A stretch of DNA of 64,000 nucleotides from Coix lacryma-jobi var. lacryma-jobi (GCA_009763385.1 VDCT01000867.1:186001-250000); one strand, 5' to 3'; counted from the stretch's first letter, positions 21,163 through 31,441 are shown. The notes: generated by a model not told the origin, from the letters alone. Translations and numbers: made by a program.

Positions 21163-21771
21163 ATGGCCATCATCAAGCGGACTGCCCACAAGTCGACTGG
21201 ACCGCACGGTGTGCCGCGTCACCAGCTGGCGCCACGCACCGGAGAAGAGACTGGAGAATCCTCCAATGGTCGTCGCTTTCCCCGCCGCACCCGCAAGCAG
21301 CTGAAGGAGGAAATCAAGAATCTGAAGGCTGAAATGGAGAACATGGAGCATGACTTCTACCTTTCCCGCATGGAGTTTTATGAGGCACGAGCTTCCCTGG
21401 AGCAGGCCAACCGGAACACGATTCGCGCTATCGAGCAGCGCAATGATGCCTGGACCCGAGAGGATGTCACCAGGGCCCAGCTCCATGGACTGCAGCAATA
21501 CACCGCCCAGATCGAGCAGTACAATGATATGCTTCACGAGGAAGTACACCAGCTGCACGACCAGCTTCACCCCGTGATTCCACCAGATGTTGAGGACCCC
21601 GAAGACGGAGTCGTGGAGGAACCTGAAGTGGAACACGAGCCTGATCAGAACGTGGATGTGGAACCTGCTGAAGATGTCCACGTTGAAGATGAAGATGAGG
21701 AGGAAGAGCCTGAGCTTATCATCGAGGATGATGATGATGACGAAGAGTTGATCTTCATCGATGATGACTAG
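21163..21771 (+). CDS. Gypsy-A ORF1: intact histone H3 tail-like, coiled-coil, acidic protein (202 aa)
   Basis: The protein starts M-A-I-I-K-R-T-A-H-K-S-T-G and continues PHGVPRHQLAPR. With one inserted residue this follows H3 A1, K4, T6, A7, K9, S10, T11, G12, P16, R17, Q19, L20 and A21. Residues ~35-130 are Glu/Lys/Gln-rich and predict a coiled coil. YNDMLHEEVHQLHDQLHP follows, then an Asp/Glu tail of ~60 residues ending DDD. No enzyme motif is visible. Removal of Met before Ala would expose an H3-like N-terminus. It lies 223 bp upstream of gag in another frame. Binding or diversion of histone-tail readers or writers is inferred; a basic nuclear signal is the simpler alternative. The frame is intact. 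Confidence 0.85.
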   Translation: MAIIKRTAHKSTGPHGVPRHQLAPRTGEETGESSNGRRFPRRTRKQLKEEIKNLKAEMENMEHDFYLSRMEFYEARASLEQANRNTIRAIEQRNDAWTREDVTRAQLHGLQQYTAQIEQYNDMLHEEVHQLHDQLHPVIPPDVEDPEDGVVEEPEVEHEPDQNVDVEPAEDVHVEDEDEEEEPELIIEDDDDDEELIFIDDD

Positions 21772-21994
21772 ACTCCTTGTGTCTGTACCATCTGCTTACC
21801 TAAACCTTAGACTAGGTTTGGGGGCGTTAGTCTGTCTGTTGCCAAGTCTGGCATGTATCTTTCTTTTCGTACCTTTTCCCTTAGCAGTCTGTTGTCATCT
21901 TTATCAAGTCAGCTATCTTTGTATCAATGAAGCTATCAATCAGTCGTTTCAGAACCTTTGTCCATTTATGCTGAGTTCCGAGTTGCTTATACAG

Positions 21995-22633
21995 ATGCCT
22001 GTGAACACCCGTACCGGAGCTGGAGGTTCTGATGATGCCAACATCCCAAACCCTCCACCTGTACCAGCTACCCTAGCAGATGCCATTGCAGCCTTGGCCG
22101 CCGCTGCCAATCTGATGGCTCAGAATCAAGGGCAGCAGAACAACGGCAACCGTGGTCGCCGCAACAACCAAGAGACAACCTATGTGGAATTCACAGAAAC
22201 ACGACCACCGGTCTTCACAAAGGCCGATGAACCTCTCGAGGCTGACGACTGGTTACGCACCATGGAACAGAAGTTCAGTTTACTGCACTGCACGGAGATC
22301 CAGAAGCCTCGGTTCGCTTCTCAGCAGCTCCGTGGTCCTGCAAGTGCCTGGTACGCCAACCTGTTGGCGGCCCAGCCGGAAGGTCACCAGCTGACCTGGG
22401 AAGAGTTCCGCACCGCTTTCAGAGCACATCATATCCCTTCGGGATTGATGAAGATGAAGTTGGATCAGTTCTTGGCCCGCAACAGAAAGATTCCACCGTC
22501 ATGCAGTACGTGGGACAATTCAACCACCTCAGCCAGTATGCCTCCGACTATGTCAACACAGAAGAAAAGAAGAGAGATTGTTTTCTCAGGGGTCTGCACC
22601 CTAAGATTCGCAGAGGTTTGTCCAACAACCTAA
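21995..22633 (+). CDS. Gypsy-A gag, N-terminal part up to a frameshift
   Basis: The ATG at 21995 gives MPVNTRTGAGGSDD, directly after TTATACAG. It is followed by an Ala-rich helix and the capsid domain (PPVFTKADEPLEADDWLRTM, QQLRGPASAWYANLL, WEEFRTAFRAHHIP). Near 22478 the sequence reads GGCCCGCAACAG where the frame wants one more base (a Leu-Gln-Gln type reading). This throws the frame out; the original stop at 22633 is spurious, and gag continues in the frame of the next entry. One deleted base in a very young element could also be a sequencing error. Confidence 0.85.
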   Translation: MPVNTRTGAGGSDDANIPNPPPVPATLADAIAALAAAANLMAQNQGQQNNGNRGRRNNQETTYVEFTETRPPVFTKADEPLEADDWLRTMEQKFSLLHCTEIQKPRFASQQLRGPASAWYANLLAAQPEGHQLTWEEFRTAFRAHHIPSGLMKMKLDQFLARNRKIPPSCSTWDNSTTSASMPPTMSTQKKRREIVFSGVCTLRFAEVCPTT

Positions 22634-25600
22634 ACGGATCCTACCATGATGTCGTTGACCGTGCTGTTGCTTTCGAGGAAAGCAACCGCCAGTATCAGGA
22701 AGAGAAGAAGAAGAAGAAGGCTGGGTCTAGCAGTTTCTCCAGCAACCATAAGCGCCCAAGAATCATCTACCACCCCAGCCACCACCAAAACCGTGCCCCA
22801 TACCCCCATCAGCAAGTGGTCGTTCGTACCGCGGCCACCACCCACAATGCCAACCAGCAAAGTGCCACTCAGCCGAACGCCCCCGGTGTTCGTGTCACCA
22901 CCCCACAAACAGCTTACAACCATCCATGCTACAACTGTGGCCAAGTTGGTCACTGGTCTCGCGAATGCCCAAAACCCAAGAAGAATGCCCAGCATGCACA
23001 GAAAGGCCCTGGAGGATCACAGCAGCAGCACCGTGCACCGCAGCAGCACGTCCAGAAGGGCAAGCTTGTCAGGAAGCACGAGCAAGTCTACTTCACCACC
23101 GTCAGTAACATCCCAGAAGGAGAGCCCGTCATGCTCGGTAGGTTCCCTGTTGCCAATCATCCTGCAGTCGTCTTGTTTGATTCTGGTGCATCGCATTCCT
23201 TCATCAGTCGCACTTTTGTCATCAAGCATGAGTTGCCCATGGGGGAGTTAAAAGAAAGTTTCTGCATACTTTCGCCGGGAGGGCGGATAAATACTAAGGA
23301 AGTGGTCCGCAGTATACCAGTAATGTTGGGGAAACATGTCTTTCCTACCACCATGATAGTACTGCGCGATCAAGAGATAGATGTCATCTTAGGCATGAAT
23401 TGGATGTGTCAGTATAAAGCCATGATAGACATCTTGAATAGAGTTGTGAGAGTGGATATTCCTAACAGTACCTCCAAACTCCTTCTCCAACTTCCTATGC
23501 CTTCAAAACCAGCTACCACACAGCTAAATACTACCTATGATCAAGGGATCCGAGATATCCCCGTGGTCTGCGAGTTCCCTGATGTCTTTCCAGAAGATTT
23601 ACCTGGTCTACCTCCTGACCGTGATGTTGAGTTTGCCATAGAGCTAAAGCCCGGGACTGCTCCTATATCCCGTAGGGCTTATCGAATGCCTCCCAGAGAG
23701 TTGGCAGAGCTGATGATCCAATTGCAAGAGCTATATGATAAGGGTCTCATTCGCCCAAGTTCATCTCCTTGGGGCTGTCCTGCTATCTTTGTGAAGAAGA
23801 AGGACAAAAGCCTTCGTCTGTGCGTTGACTATCGCCCGCTCAACGAGGTCACCATCAAAAATAAATATCCCTTGCCTCGCATTGATCTTCTGTTTGACCA
23901 GTTATCTGGAGCCAGAGTGTTTTCCAAGATCGACCTCAGATCTGGCTATCACCAAATAAAAATTCGTCCCGAAGATATTCCCAAAACAGCTTTCACCACC
24001 AGATACGGTCTATATGAGTACTTAGTCATGTCTTTTGGCTTGACCAATGCCCCCGCTCATTTCATGTATCTCATGAACTCTGTGTTCATGCCAGAGCTCG
24101 ATAAATTTGTAGTCGTGTTCATTGACGACATCCTTGTTTATTCAAGGACTCCTGAAGATCATGCCAAGCATCTTCGTGTCGTTCTCTCTCGTCTCAGAGA
24201 TCACCAGCTGTATGCCAAGTTCAGTAAATGTGAATTCTGGCTAGATCGAATTCAATTCCTTGGTCATGTCCTGTCCGCTGAAGGTGTGTCAGTTGACCCT
24301 GAAAAAGTGGCAGATATCTTGGATTGGAAGCCACCTACCACTGTCCGCGAAGTTCGCAGCTTCATGGGAATGGCTGGATACTATCGTCGTTTCATCCCAG
24401 ACTTCTCCAGAGTTGCCAAGCCTATCACAGAGTTGTTGAAGAATTCCGTGGATTTTGTTTGGTCAACAGCCTGTGAGCAAGCTTTTCAAGCCTTGAAGAA
24501 ACTACTAACTACATCACCAGTCCTAGCTCAACCAGACATCGAGAAACCCTTTGATGTATACTGTGATGCATCTGGTACTGGGTTGGGCTGTGTTTTGATG
24601 CAAGAAGGTCGAGTGATCGCTTATGCCTCACGGCAGCTTAGGCGACATGAGGAGAATTATCCAACCCATGACCTTGAGTTAGCAGCAGTGGTGCATGCTT
24701 TGAAGATATGGCGTCATTATCTGTTGGGCAGTACCTGCAATGTGTACACCGATCATAAGAGCCTGAAGTATATTTTCACTCAAGAAGAGTTGAACATGAG
24801 GCAGAGAAGATGGCTTGAGTTGATTAAAGATTATGATCTCGAAGTGCATTACCATCCTGGTAAGGCAAATGTAGTTGCCGATGCCCTCAGTCGCAAGTCA
24901 TACTGCAACTGTCTGACGACGAAGCCCTATGATCTTTCCTTGTGCCATGCTCTTGAAAGGATGGGTATTGAGATAGTTCCGCAAGGAAGCCTGAACAATG
25001 TCAGGATAGAAACATCGGTCAAGGAACAAGTCATCGCTGCACAGAAAGATAACCTTGGAATCAAGCACATCATCGAAAAGGTCCAGACCGGTAAGGCTGA
25101 TTGTTTCAGGATCGATGATGTAGGAGTTGTTTGGTTCAAGAACCGTCTAGTAGTTCCCAAGGTGCCTGAGTTGAGACAGTTGATCCTTGATGAGGCACAC
25201 CTGTCTAGGTTTTCCATCCACCCCGGCAGCAACAAGATGTACCAGGATCTAAGGCAGAGATTCTGGTGGACAAAGATGAAGATTGAAATCGCTCGCTATG
25301 TCGCTCGCTGTGACACTTGTCAGAAAGTCAAAGCCGTGCACATGAAGCCTGGAGGAGAATTGCAGCCTTTATCTGTACCTGCCTGGAAGTGGGAAGATAT
25401 CAGCATGGATTTTGTCAATGGACTACCCAAGACTCAGAAAGGTTTTGATTCCATTTGGGTAATCGTGGACCGACTCACCAAACAAGCTCACTTTCTGCCA
25501 GTCAAGACCAGCTACGCCGTCCCCACGTATGCCGCCTTGTACAAGAACAACATTGTGAAGCTTCATGGAATACCCAAGACCATTATCTCTGATCGTGGTA

Positions 25601-26457
25601 CTCAGTTGGTCGCAAAGTTCTGGAAAGCGTTCCATACCTCACTTGGAACCAAGCTCTTGCATAGTACAGCTTATCATCCGCAAACTGATGGACAGACTGA
25701 GAGAGTCAACCAAGTGTTAGAAGATATGTTGAGAGCCTGTGTGCTTACCTTCACAGATACTTGGGATGACTGTTTGCCCTTGGCAGAGTTCTCATATAAT
25801 AACAGTTATCAAGAAAGCATCAAAATGGCACCCTTTGAAGCACTGTACGGTCGTCGTTGTCGTACACCCCTCAGTTGGTCTGAGCCCGGAGAAAGAGAAT
25901 TCTTTGGAGTTGACCTGGTTAAAGATATGGAAGAGAAAGTCAAGCAGATACAAGAGAACATGAAGATTGCCCAATCCCGACAAAAGAGTTATGCTGACAA
26001 GAGACGTCGACCTCTGAAGTTTCAAGTTGGAGATTACGTATATCTCAAGGTCTCACCTACCAAAGGAGTCACTCGTTTTGGAGTCAAGGGAAAGTTAGCA
26101 CCCCGCTACATTGGTCCGTTTGAGATTTTGGAATGTTGTGGCAAGGTAGCTTACAAGCTGAAGTTGCCCGATCATCTCTCTGCTGTCCACAATGTTTTCC
26201 ATGTCTCCCAACTCAAGAAGTGCCTCCGAGTACCAGAACATGTCGTGGAAGTTGAAGGTGTCGAGCTAGAGCCTGATCTATCCTACTCGGAATATCCAGT
26301 TCGCGTGTTGGATCACAAAGATCGAGTTACTCGAAGAACTACCACAAGGTGGTACAAAATTCAGTGGAACCAGCACTCTGAAGAAGAAGCTACTTGGGAA
26401 TCCGAAGACTTCTTGGCAAAGAACTATCCCGACTTTCTCGAATCCCTGTCTATGTAA
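22501..26457 (+). CDS. Gypsy-A gag C-terminus and pol, intact 1318-codon frame
   Basis: The first ATG is internal; the real frame comes from gag. Residues ~1-80 end the capsid (YVGQFNHLSQYASDYVNTE). The CCHC knuckle CYNCGQVGHWSREC is at ~143. Protease VVLFDSGASHSF is at ~226. RT has FVVVFIDDILVYS at ~541. RNase H starts at YCDASGTGLG (~687). Integrase has CDTCQKVKA (~938), SMDFVNGLP (~970), ISDRGTQL (~1031) and QTERVNQVLEDM (~1066). A GPY/F-type module (YIGPFEIL) and a chromodomain (~1264-1318, WNQHSEEEATWESEDFL) end the protein. All catalytic Asp/Glu residues I can place are present. Function: protein processing, cDNA synthesis and chromatin-directed integration. Confidence 0.95.
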   Translation: MQYVGQFNHLSQYASDYVNTEEKKRDCFLRGLHPKIRRGLSNNLNGSYHDVVDRAVAFEESNRQYQEEKKKKKAGSSSFSSNHKRPRIIYHPSHHQNRAPYPHQQVVVRTAATTHNANQQSATQPNAPGVRVTTPQTAYNHPCYNCGQVGHWSRECPKPKKNAQHAQKGPGGSQQQHRAPQQHVQKGKLVRKHEQVYFTTVSNIPEGEPVMLGRFPVANHPAVVLFDSGASHSFISRTFVIKHELPMGELKESFCILSPGGRINTKEVVRSIPVMLGKHVFPTTMIVLRDQEIDVILGMNWMCQYKAMIDILNRVVRVDIPNSTSKLLLQLPMPSKPATTQLNTTYDQGIRDIPVVCEFPDVFPEDLPGLPPDRDVEFAIELKPGTAPISRRAYRMPPRELAELMIQLQELYDKGLIRPSSSPWGCPAIFVKKKDKSLRLCVDYRPLNEVTIKNKYPLPRIDLLFDQLSGARVFSKIDLRSGYHQIKIRPEDIPKTAFTTRYGLYEYLVMSFGLTNAPAHFMYLMNSVFMPELDKFVVVFIDDILVYSRTPEDHAKHLRVVLSRLRDHQLYAKFSKCEFWLDRIQFLGHVLSAEGVSVDPEKVADILDWKPPTTVREVRSFMGMAGYYRRFIPDFSRVAKPITELLKNSVDFVWSTACEQAFQALKKLLTTSPVLAQPDIEKPFDVYCDASGTGLGCVLMQEGRVIAYASRQLRRHEENYPTHDLELAAVVHALKIWRHYLLGSTCNVYTDHKSLKYIFTQEELNMRQRRWLELIKDYDLEVHYHPGKANVVADALSRKSYCNCLTTKPYDLSLCHALERMGIEIVPQGSLNNVRIETSVKEQVIAAQKDNLGIKHIIEKVQTGKADCFRIDDVGVVWFKNRLVVPKVPELRQLILDEAHLSRFSIHPGSNKMYQDLRQRFWWTKMKIEIARYVARCDTCQKVKAVHMKPGGELQPLSVPAWKWEDISMDFVNGLPKTQKGFDSIWVIVDRLTKQAHFLPVKTSYAVPTYAALYKNNIVKLHGIPKTIISDRGTQLVAKFWKAFHTSLGTKLLHSTAYHPQTDGQTERVNQVLEDMLRACVLTFTDTWDDCLPLAEFSYNNSYQESIKMAPFEALYGRRCRTPLSWSEPGEREFFGVDLVKDMEEKVKQIQENMKIAQSRQKSYADKRRRPLKFQVGDYVYLKVSPTKGVTRFGVKGKLAPRYIGPFEILECCGKVAYKLKLPDHLSAVHNVFHVSQLKKCLRVPEHVVEVEGVELEPDLSYSEYPVRVLDHKDRVTRRTTTRWYKIQWNQHSEEEATWESEDFLAKNYPDFLESLSM

Positions 26458-26518
26458 AGTTTTGCCTTTTTCCCTTCTTTGTCCTTTCTTAAGACGCAGA
26501 ATCTCGGGGCGAGATTTC

Positions 26519-26534
26519 TTTAAGGGGGGAAGGC
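26519..26534 (+). other. Polypurine tract of Gypsy-A
   Basis: TTTAAGGGGGGAAGGC directly before the 3' LTR; it primes plus-strand synthesis. The upstream CGAGATTTCTTTAAG is also present in Gypsy-B and, inverted, in Gypsy-C. Confidence 0.85.
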
Positions 26535-29500
26535 TGTAACACCTCTGGTGTTTAAGCATGTAATTAACTTGACATATCATCATTAGCATCATTAATCATC
26601 TTGATCATGATTTCATGTGTATGCATTTGCTTAAGTGTATCATTTTATGTGATGTACCTCTATTGCAAAAACCCTTATTAGCCCACTTCTTCCTATAGGG
26701 GCAAAATGGTAATTTCACCTCTGTGCCTAGTTCTATGTAATTCTTGTTCAAATTTAGTGCCCTGATGTTTGCTGCTTTGATCAAAGTTCAAAAATCAGAT
26801 TTGATTTGATTTTCCTTTTGCAAAACCCTAAATTCCCAAATCCTGGATTTATTCCCTTTTAATAACTTTTTCAAAATTCAAAATTTTGAGTTGGTTCAAA
26901 AAGCAAAGTTGTGAATCTGACCTAGAGGAACAACTTTGGTATTTACAGATTTCCATGTTTCCATATAAAATTTGAAGTAATTTCAAATTCGTTCAAATTC
27001 CAGTTTTTGTCCCCTTTTCAGTTTTAAAAATTTATTCAAAAACTATTGAGTTTCAGAAAAAGTGTATATTAGCAAAGTTGTAGGTTTTGACAAATGGAAC
27101 AACTTTCATATTGGAAGACTTTCAAGTTTCAGTTTGAAATTCAGAGTAATTTTGATTTGAATCCAGTTTGAAAAAGTGTCCCCTTTTCTATTTTTGATTA
27201 TAGTTCAAAAACTATTTGGAATTTGAAAATGTTGATATTGACAAAGTTGTAGATCTCATTTTTCTGAGCAACTTTGGTATTTTGAGTTTTTGTTGCCCAG
27301 TTCAAGTTTTGGAAGTAATTTGCAAAATACAGAGTTCAGCCAAAAGTCAAACCCTAAGGCCTAGCACTGTTCGTCCCCTACCTCTAGCCGGCGCAGTGCA
27401 GAGGGGGCCCCGGCCGTGGCCGAGCCTCCGGCGTTGCGCGCGCCACGCGTTGGCAGCCGCTCGTCTGTCCCGGCTTGTCGCCCGCGCCCGCGACATCTCT
27501 TTCGCACCCGCACGCGCACAGTTGACCTCCGCCCCGTCCCCCACTGTTTCCCGCGCGTCGCCGCCGCGTGGCCGTCGCCGGCGAACGCACGCCCGAGCCC
27601 CGGCTGCACGCCGTCCTTCCCGCCAGAGCGCAATCGAGTGCGCACGCTCTCGCCGAGCTTATCCACCCACCCCCGTGTTCTCTACCGGCCCCTGGCCGCG
27701 GCTATATAAGCCGCCGGAGCCCCGAGCTCCTCACTCCACCTCTGCCACCGTGGCCAGACCTCTCCAGACGCTCCGCCTCTCCAACAGCTAGCCCTAAAGC
27801 TCCGCCTTGAGCTCGTGAAGCTTTCCCACCCTTCAATTTCACCTTCCCCGCCTCCGTTTGCCCGGCGTAACCCCATCTTCCCGATCTCCGACCGAACACC
27901 GGTGAACTCGGGTTCGTAAAATTCGCCGTCCTTGGTCCTGCGCTGTCTTTCCCAAGGGTCGTCTTGTGTCCCTCATGATCTTGCGCATCTAACCGTGCCT
28001 CGGTGGTCGCTGTTGTTGCTCAGGACCGCCGGACCGCCGGAGCGCCGCCGCGGTCATCTTCTCCCTCGAGCGTGTCGAGCCTCACCCTCGAGAACGAGTC
28101 GAGCCTCACCCTCGAGAACAAGTCGAGCCTCACCCTCGAGCCCTGCCTCCGACACGTGGTAAGCATCCGAGCCTCCGGTCTCTGCTTCCACTCCGTTTCG
28201 CCCGAGCCTCCCAGGTCTCGGACGGAGGCTTGTTTTTCCGTCTCGCCCGAGCCCGAGCCTCGGCGAGCGCATGCCCTCCGCTTCGCCCGAGCCCAAGCCT
28301 CGGCGACGCATGCTCTCCGCTTCGCCCGAGTTAGGCCTCGGACGGAGGCTTACTTCTCCGTCTCGCCCGAGCCTCCGGGCCAGGCCTCGGACGAAGCTGT
28401 CGCTTCCGTCTCGACCGAGCCCGCCTCGACCGAGCCCGTCTCGACCGAGCCCCGCGCGATTCGCCCGAGCCCCGCGATTCGCCGAGCCCGGCCTAGAAAG
28501 AGCACAGTGCTCTTCTCTTTTTCTGAGAGATGTGAATAGTGTTCTGTTTTCTCTTTTTGTATGATTTTCTGTGTGCATCCAAAAATTCTGAAATTTTTGT
28601 GGTAGACTCTTTATGCTCTGGAGTATTTTATAAAAATATGAAACTTGAGTTTTGTGCAAAGATTTAAAAATATAAAATTCCCCTTTTAATTAATAAATGG
28701 ATGGTTTTGGATTTCTAGAAAATTATTTATAACTCCAAAAATCATGAGACAAATTTTTGTGACCTTTTTATGACATGCTGAATCTCTGGTAAAATTTTGA
28801 AGTCTTTTGGAGCAAGTTGATTTTTGAGCTTTTATTTTAATTGTTAAATAGTGCCTTTTGCTAATTAATGTCTGATTTTATTTGAGCACCTTAATGACCT
28901 CCAAAAATTATGAAATTTGTTTTGCCATCTATCTACACCATAATGAACTTATGTGATTAATTTGGTAATTTTTGGAGCAACTTCATAAAATGACCTTTTA
29001 AATAAATTAAGAAAATAGAAAAGATGGTTTAGGGTTGGTAATAAGTGTTTGATGATGTGATCTTTGGATTGATTGATGTTCATAGACCCCTACCCTTTGG
29101 TCTATGATGTTTGTGATGCTATGTTTGGTTGATGCTTAGGATAATTATGATAAGGGCTAGTTTAATCAATATTGCTTAAGGAAGAAATGGTTACCTTTTA
29201 TGCTCAACCTAGATTTCAATCATGTTTTGTTTAAAAGTAATCTAAAATCAGTGGAATTGTCTTGCACCATAAGTTCATATCATCATTCTCATGAGCATTC
29301 ATCATTGCATCCGTATAGTTGACGAAGAAGGACCTGAAGTCGAGGTAGCCACCGAAGGATCTGTCCCCGAGGCAACCCCGAGCTCCGGCACCTACACCAC
29401 CAACCCCGAGTCTGCTCTTTTTGCCATCCAAGGCAAGCCCCGGTGCATTTAACCCTTCCTTGAATTTTATAAAATGATTTCCTTAAATGCTTTTGAGTTA

Positions 29501-30906
29501 AATTACTGCATTAGGTTTATAGGAGTTGTGTGCTATCCTAATTGATGCACTATCCACCTTGACCACTGATACACCCGATACCTGCTTTTCAAAAAGTATT
29601 TGAAAAATGCTTAGCAATGCTTATTGATTTAGACTTTGCAATAAAATGCCAACTTCAAAAGTGTGATCACTGAAAGAAACTTTATGGGAATTTCTGGTTT
29701 ACTCCCACTATTGGCTAAGTATCTGATCCGTACTTAGTCAATGGGAAGGAGAGGTTGTCCTTGCGTACGGTGCCGTCATGTTGTAGTACGGGACTCAACA
29801 GTTGACACCGACCGGGACAGGGTTGAAAAACCGACAGGACCTGTACTCTTGGGTTAGAGTCCCGAGGTGCTTGTCGCTGGCGGAAAAATGTAGGGACCAT
29901 CCGTATGGGGGCCTGCTGGTCAAGACTTGTAACTATTCACATACTACGGAAAGCTCTGGCTCCGAGAAATCCATTATTGGACCGACAACCGCGCACTGGG
30001 AGTGGAGAGATGGCGGAAGTAGCATGTACCCACGTGGGTTAGAGTCCCGGATTGGAGTGGTGTACTGTACTTCCGGGTGGCGTAGGACCGGGCCCAATTT
30101 TGGAGGAATCGTGGTAGACGAGTTGGCATATGCAAGCTTGGGTGCTACATATGCAGTGTGGATAGGGATCCTCAGCTGAGTATTATTTATCCGGATTAAC
30201 GTTGCTCCTCGGTTATGGAGACTTGGTCCACTGACTGTCAACGGAGAGTGGTTCTCAACTAGGAATGTTTTGAAATGTAAAATGAATCATGAATTGAGGA
30301 ATACCGAATCTTTCAAAAATAAAATAAGGTTTACAAAATGCTTTTCTGCAAAATACTTGATCTTGCTTAAGCCTTACCTTGACTACCCTAAGCCTTTCAT
30401 TCCTGAGTCTTCTCCCTTTTTCTTTAGTCGGGTAAGTCTTGTTGAGTACCTTTGTACTCAGGGTTTTATTACCCATGTTGCAGGTATGGCAGATTTCTCA
30501 GTATGCCTTGGACCCTGCTGTGTGACTGTTGTTCAGGAAGAGGCCGATGAGGCCGATGAGTGATTATTCACCCTCGGGCTGGGTGAAGTATCTTTACCTT
30601 CAGTTGTTGTCATATGCTACTCTGCCAACTCTATCTATTTGAACTATGGTCTGTAATAACTTCACTTTAATTTTATGTTGAACCCTGGTTTGTAAAACTA
30701 TTGTTATCTAAGTCTTCCGCTATTTACTCCGATGTTATTTGTCAAAATGTTAAAGAGATTGTAACTGAATTGTGAGATGATCCTGCGGACATCGGGCACT
30801 GATGTAGCCCAGTAGCGAAACCGGTCTTAATCTCTTGGCTGTACGGATCGACTGTCAGTGGTTGACGGTGATCAGTGGGCCATGGGATTAGGGTTGTTAC
30901 GTTACA
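26535..30906 (+). repeat. Gypsy-A 3' LTR (4372 bp)
   Basis: Nearly identical to 16479-20849. Differences seen by eye include CACAAAGC/CAAAAAGC, one inserted C before the TATA box, and scattered C/T and A/G changes. The end GTTACGTTACA is followed by the target duplication. Confidence 0.96.
27703..27709 (+). promoter_or_regulatory. TATA box of the Gypsy-A 3' LTR
   Basis: TATATAA in the same GC-rich context as at 17646. From here transcription would read out into Copia-2. Confidence 0.75.
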
Positions 30907-30911
30907 ACTAC
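30907..30911 (+). repeat. Right target-site duplication of Gypsy-A (ACTAC)
   Basis: Matches 16474-16478. Removing the element and one ACTAC restores the Copia-2 gag frame. Confidence 0.95.
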
Positions 30912-31427
30912 CGTGAGTACCAACAACCCCCTTTTAGAGCGGTGAGGTACCATTGTGAGCACTGTGGAAGAGATGGACACTTGAATGAGTTTTGCTTTCG
31001 GCGCAAGAGAGAGGCGCGCCGTGCAAAGGAGATGAACAACACGGACATGTACCATCCTTTCCATGATGTACATGTGTTGAATGTTCAGAGGCGTGCTGTT
31101 AGGCCTAGAGGTCCAGAACCTCAAGTTCCTAGGGCTAGGCAGTAGAGAGGACGTGCCCGGCGGGAGCCTGCAGTTTTAGGCTATGGACCCCGTGGCGGTG
31201 GCTTTGTTGTAGAGCGTTTTCCCCCACCGCATTTTGAGTATCGCGATGGACGCTCTTCCCTTAGCGGACCATGTTTTCCTCAACGTGGTGATCGCTTTCC
31301 CCGTAGGCGTACTAGGAATGGTTTTTATACTAACCGTTCTTTTGAGTAGCCGGCCCAACACTGGAATTCTTCCTACTTCACTAACCCCAGTGTTGGCCCG
31401 TATGCTCACCCTATGTCTTTTTATTGA
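30907..31427 (+). pseudogene. Copia-2 gag, C-terminal part with second zinc knuckle
   Basis: The knuckle CEHCGRDGHLNEFC (about 30957-30998) is followed by a basic segment and an Arg/Gly/Pro-rich tail ending HPMSFY with TGA at 31425-31427. TAG at 31143-31145 and 31347-31349 interrupt it. At the second, Copia-1 reads FEQPAQ, so a Gln codon CAG became TAG. Confidence 0.87.
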
Positions 31428-31441
31428 TGTAGGTAAAACAA

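Larger units (their letters stand above)
16479..30906 (+). mobile_element. Gypsy-A: complete, very young Tekay/Del-type chromovirus (14.4 kb)
   Basis: Both LTRs, primer site, ORF1, gag-pol, polypurine tract and a perfect 5-bp target duplication (ACTAC) are present. The 4371- and 4372-bp LTRs differ at about 12 bases and one indel by eye. That is roughly 0.3%, or about 0.1 million years at the commonly used 1.3e-8 substitutions per site per year. It inserted into Copia-2 gag. The clade is inferred from the C-terminal chromodomain, gag type, LTR length and TGTAACACC start. The only coding lesion I see is a one-base frameshift in gag near 22478. Confidence 0.96.
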
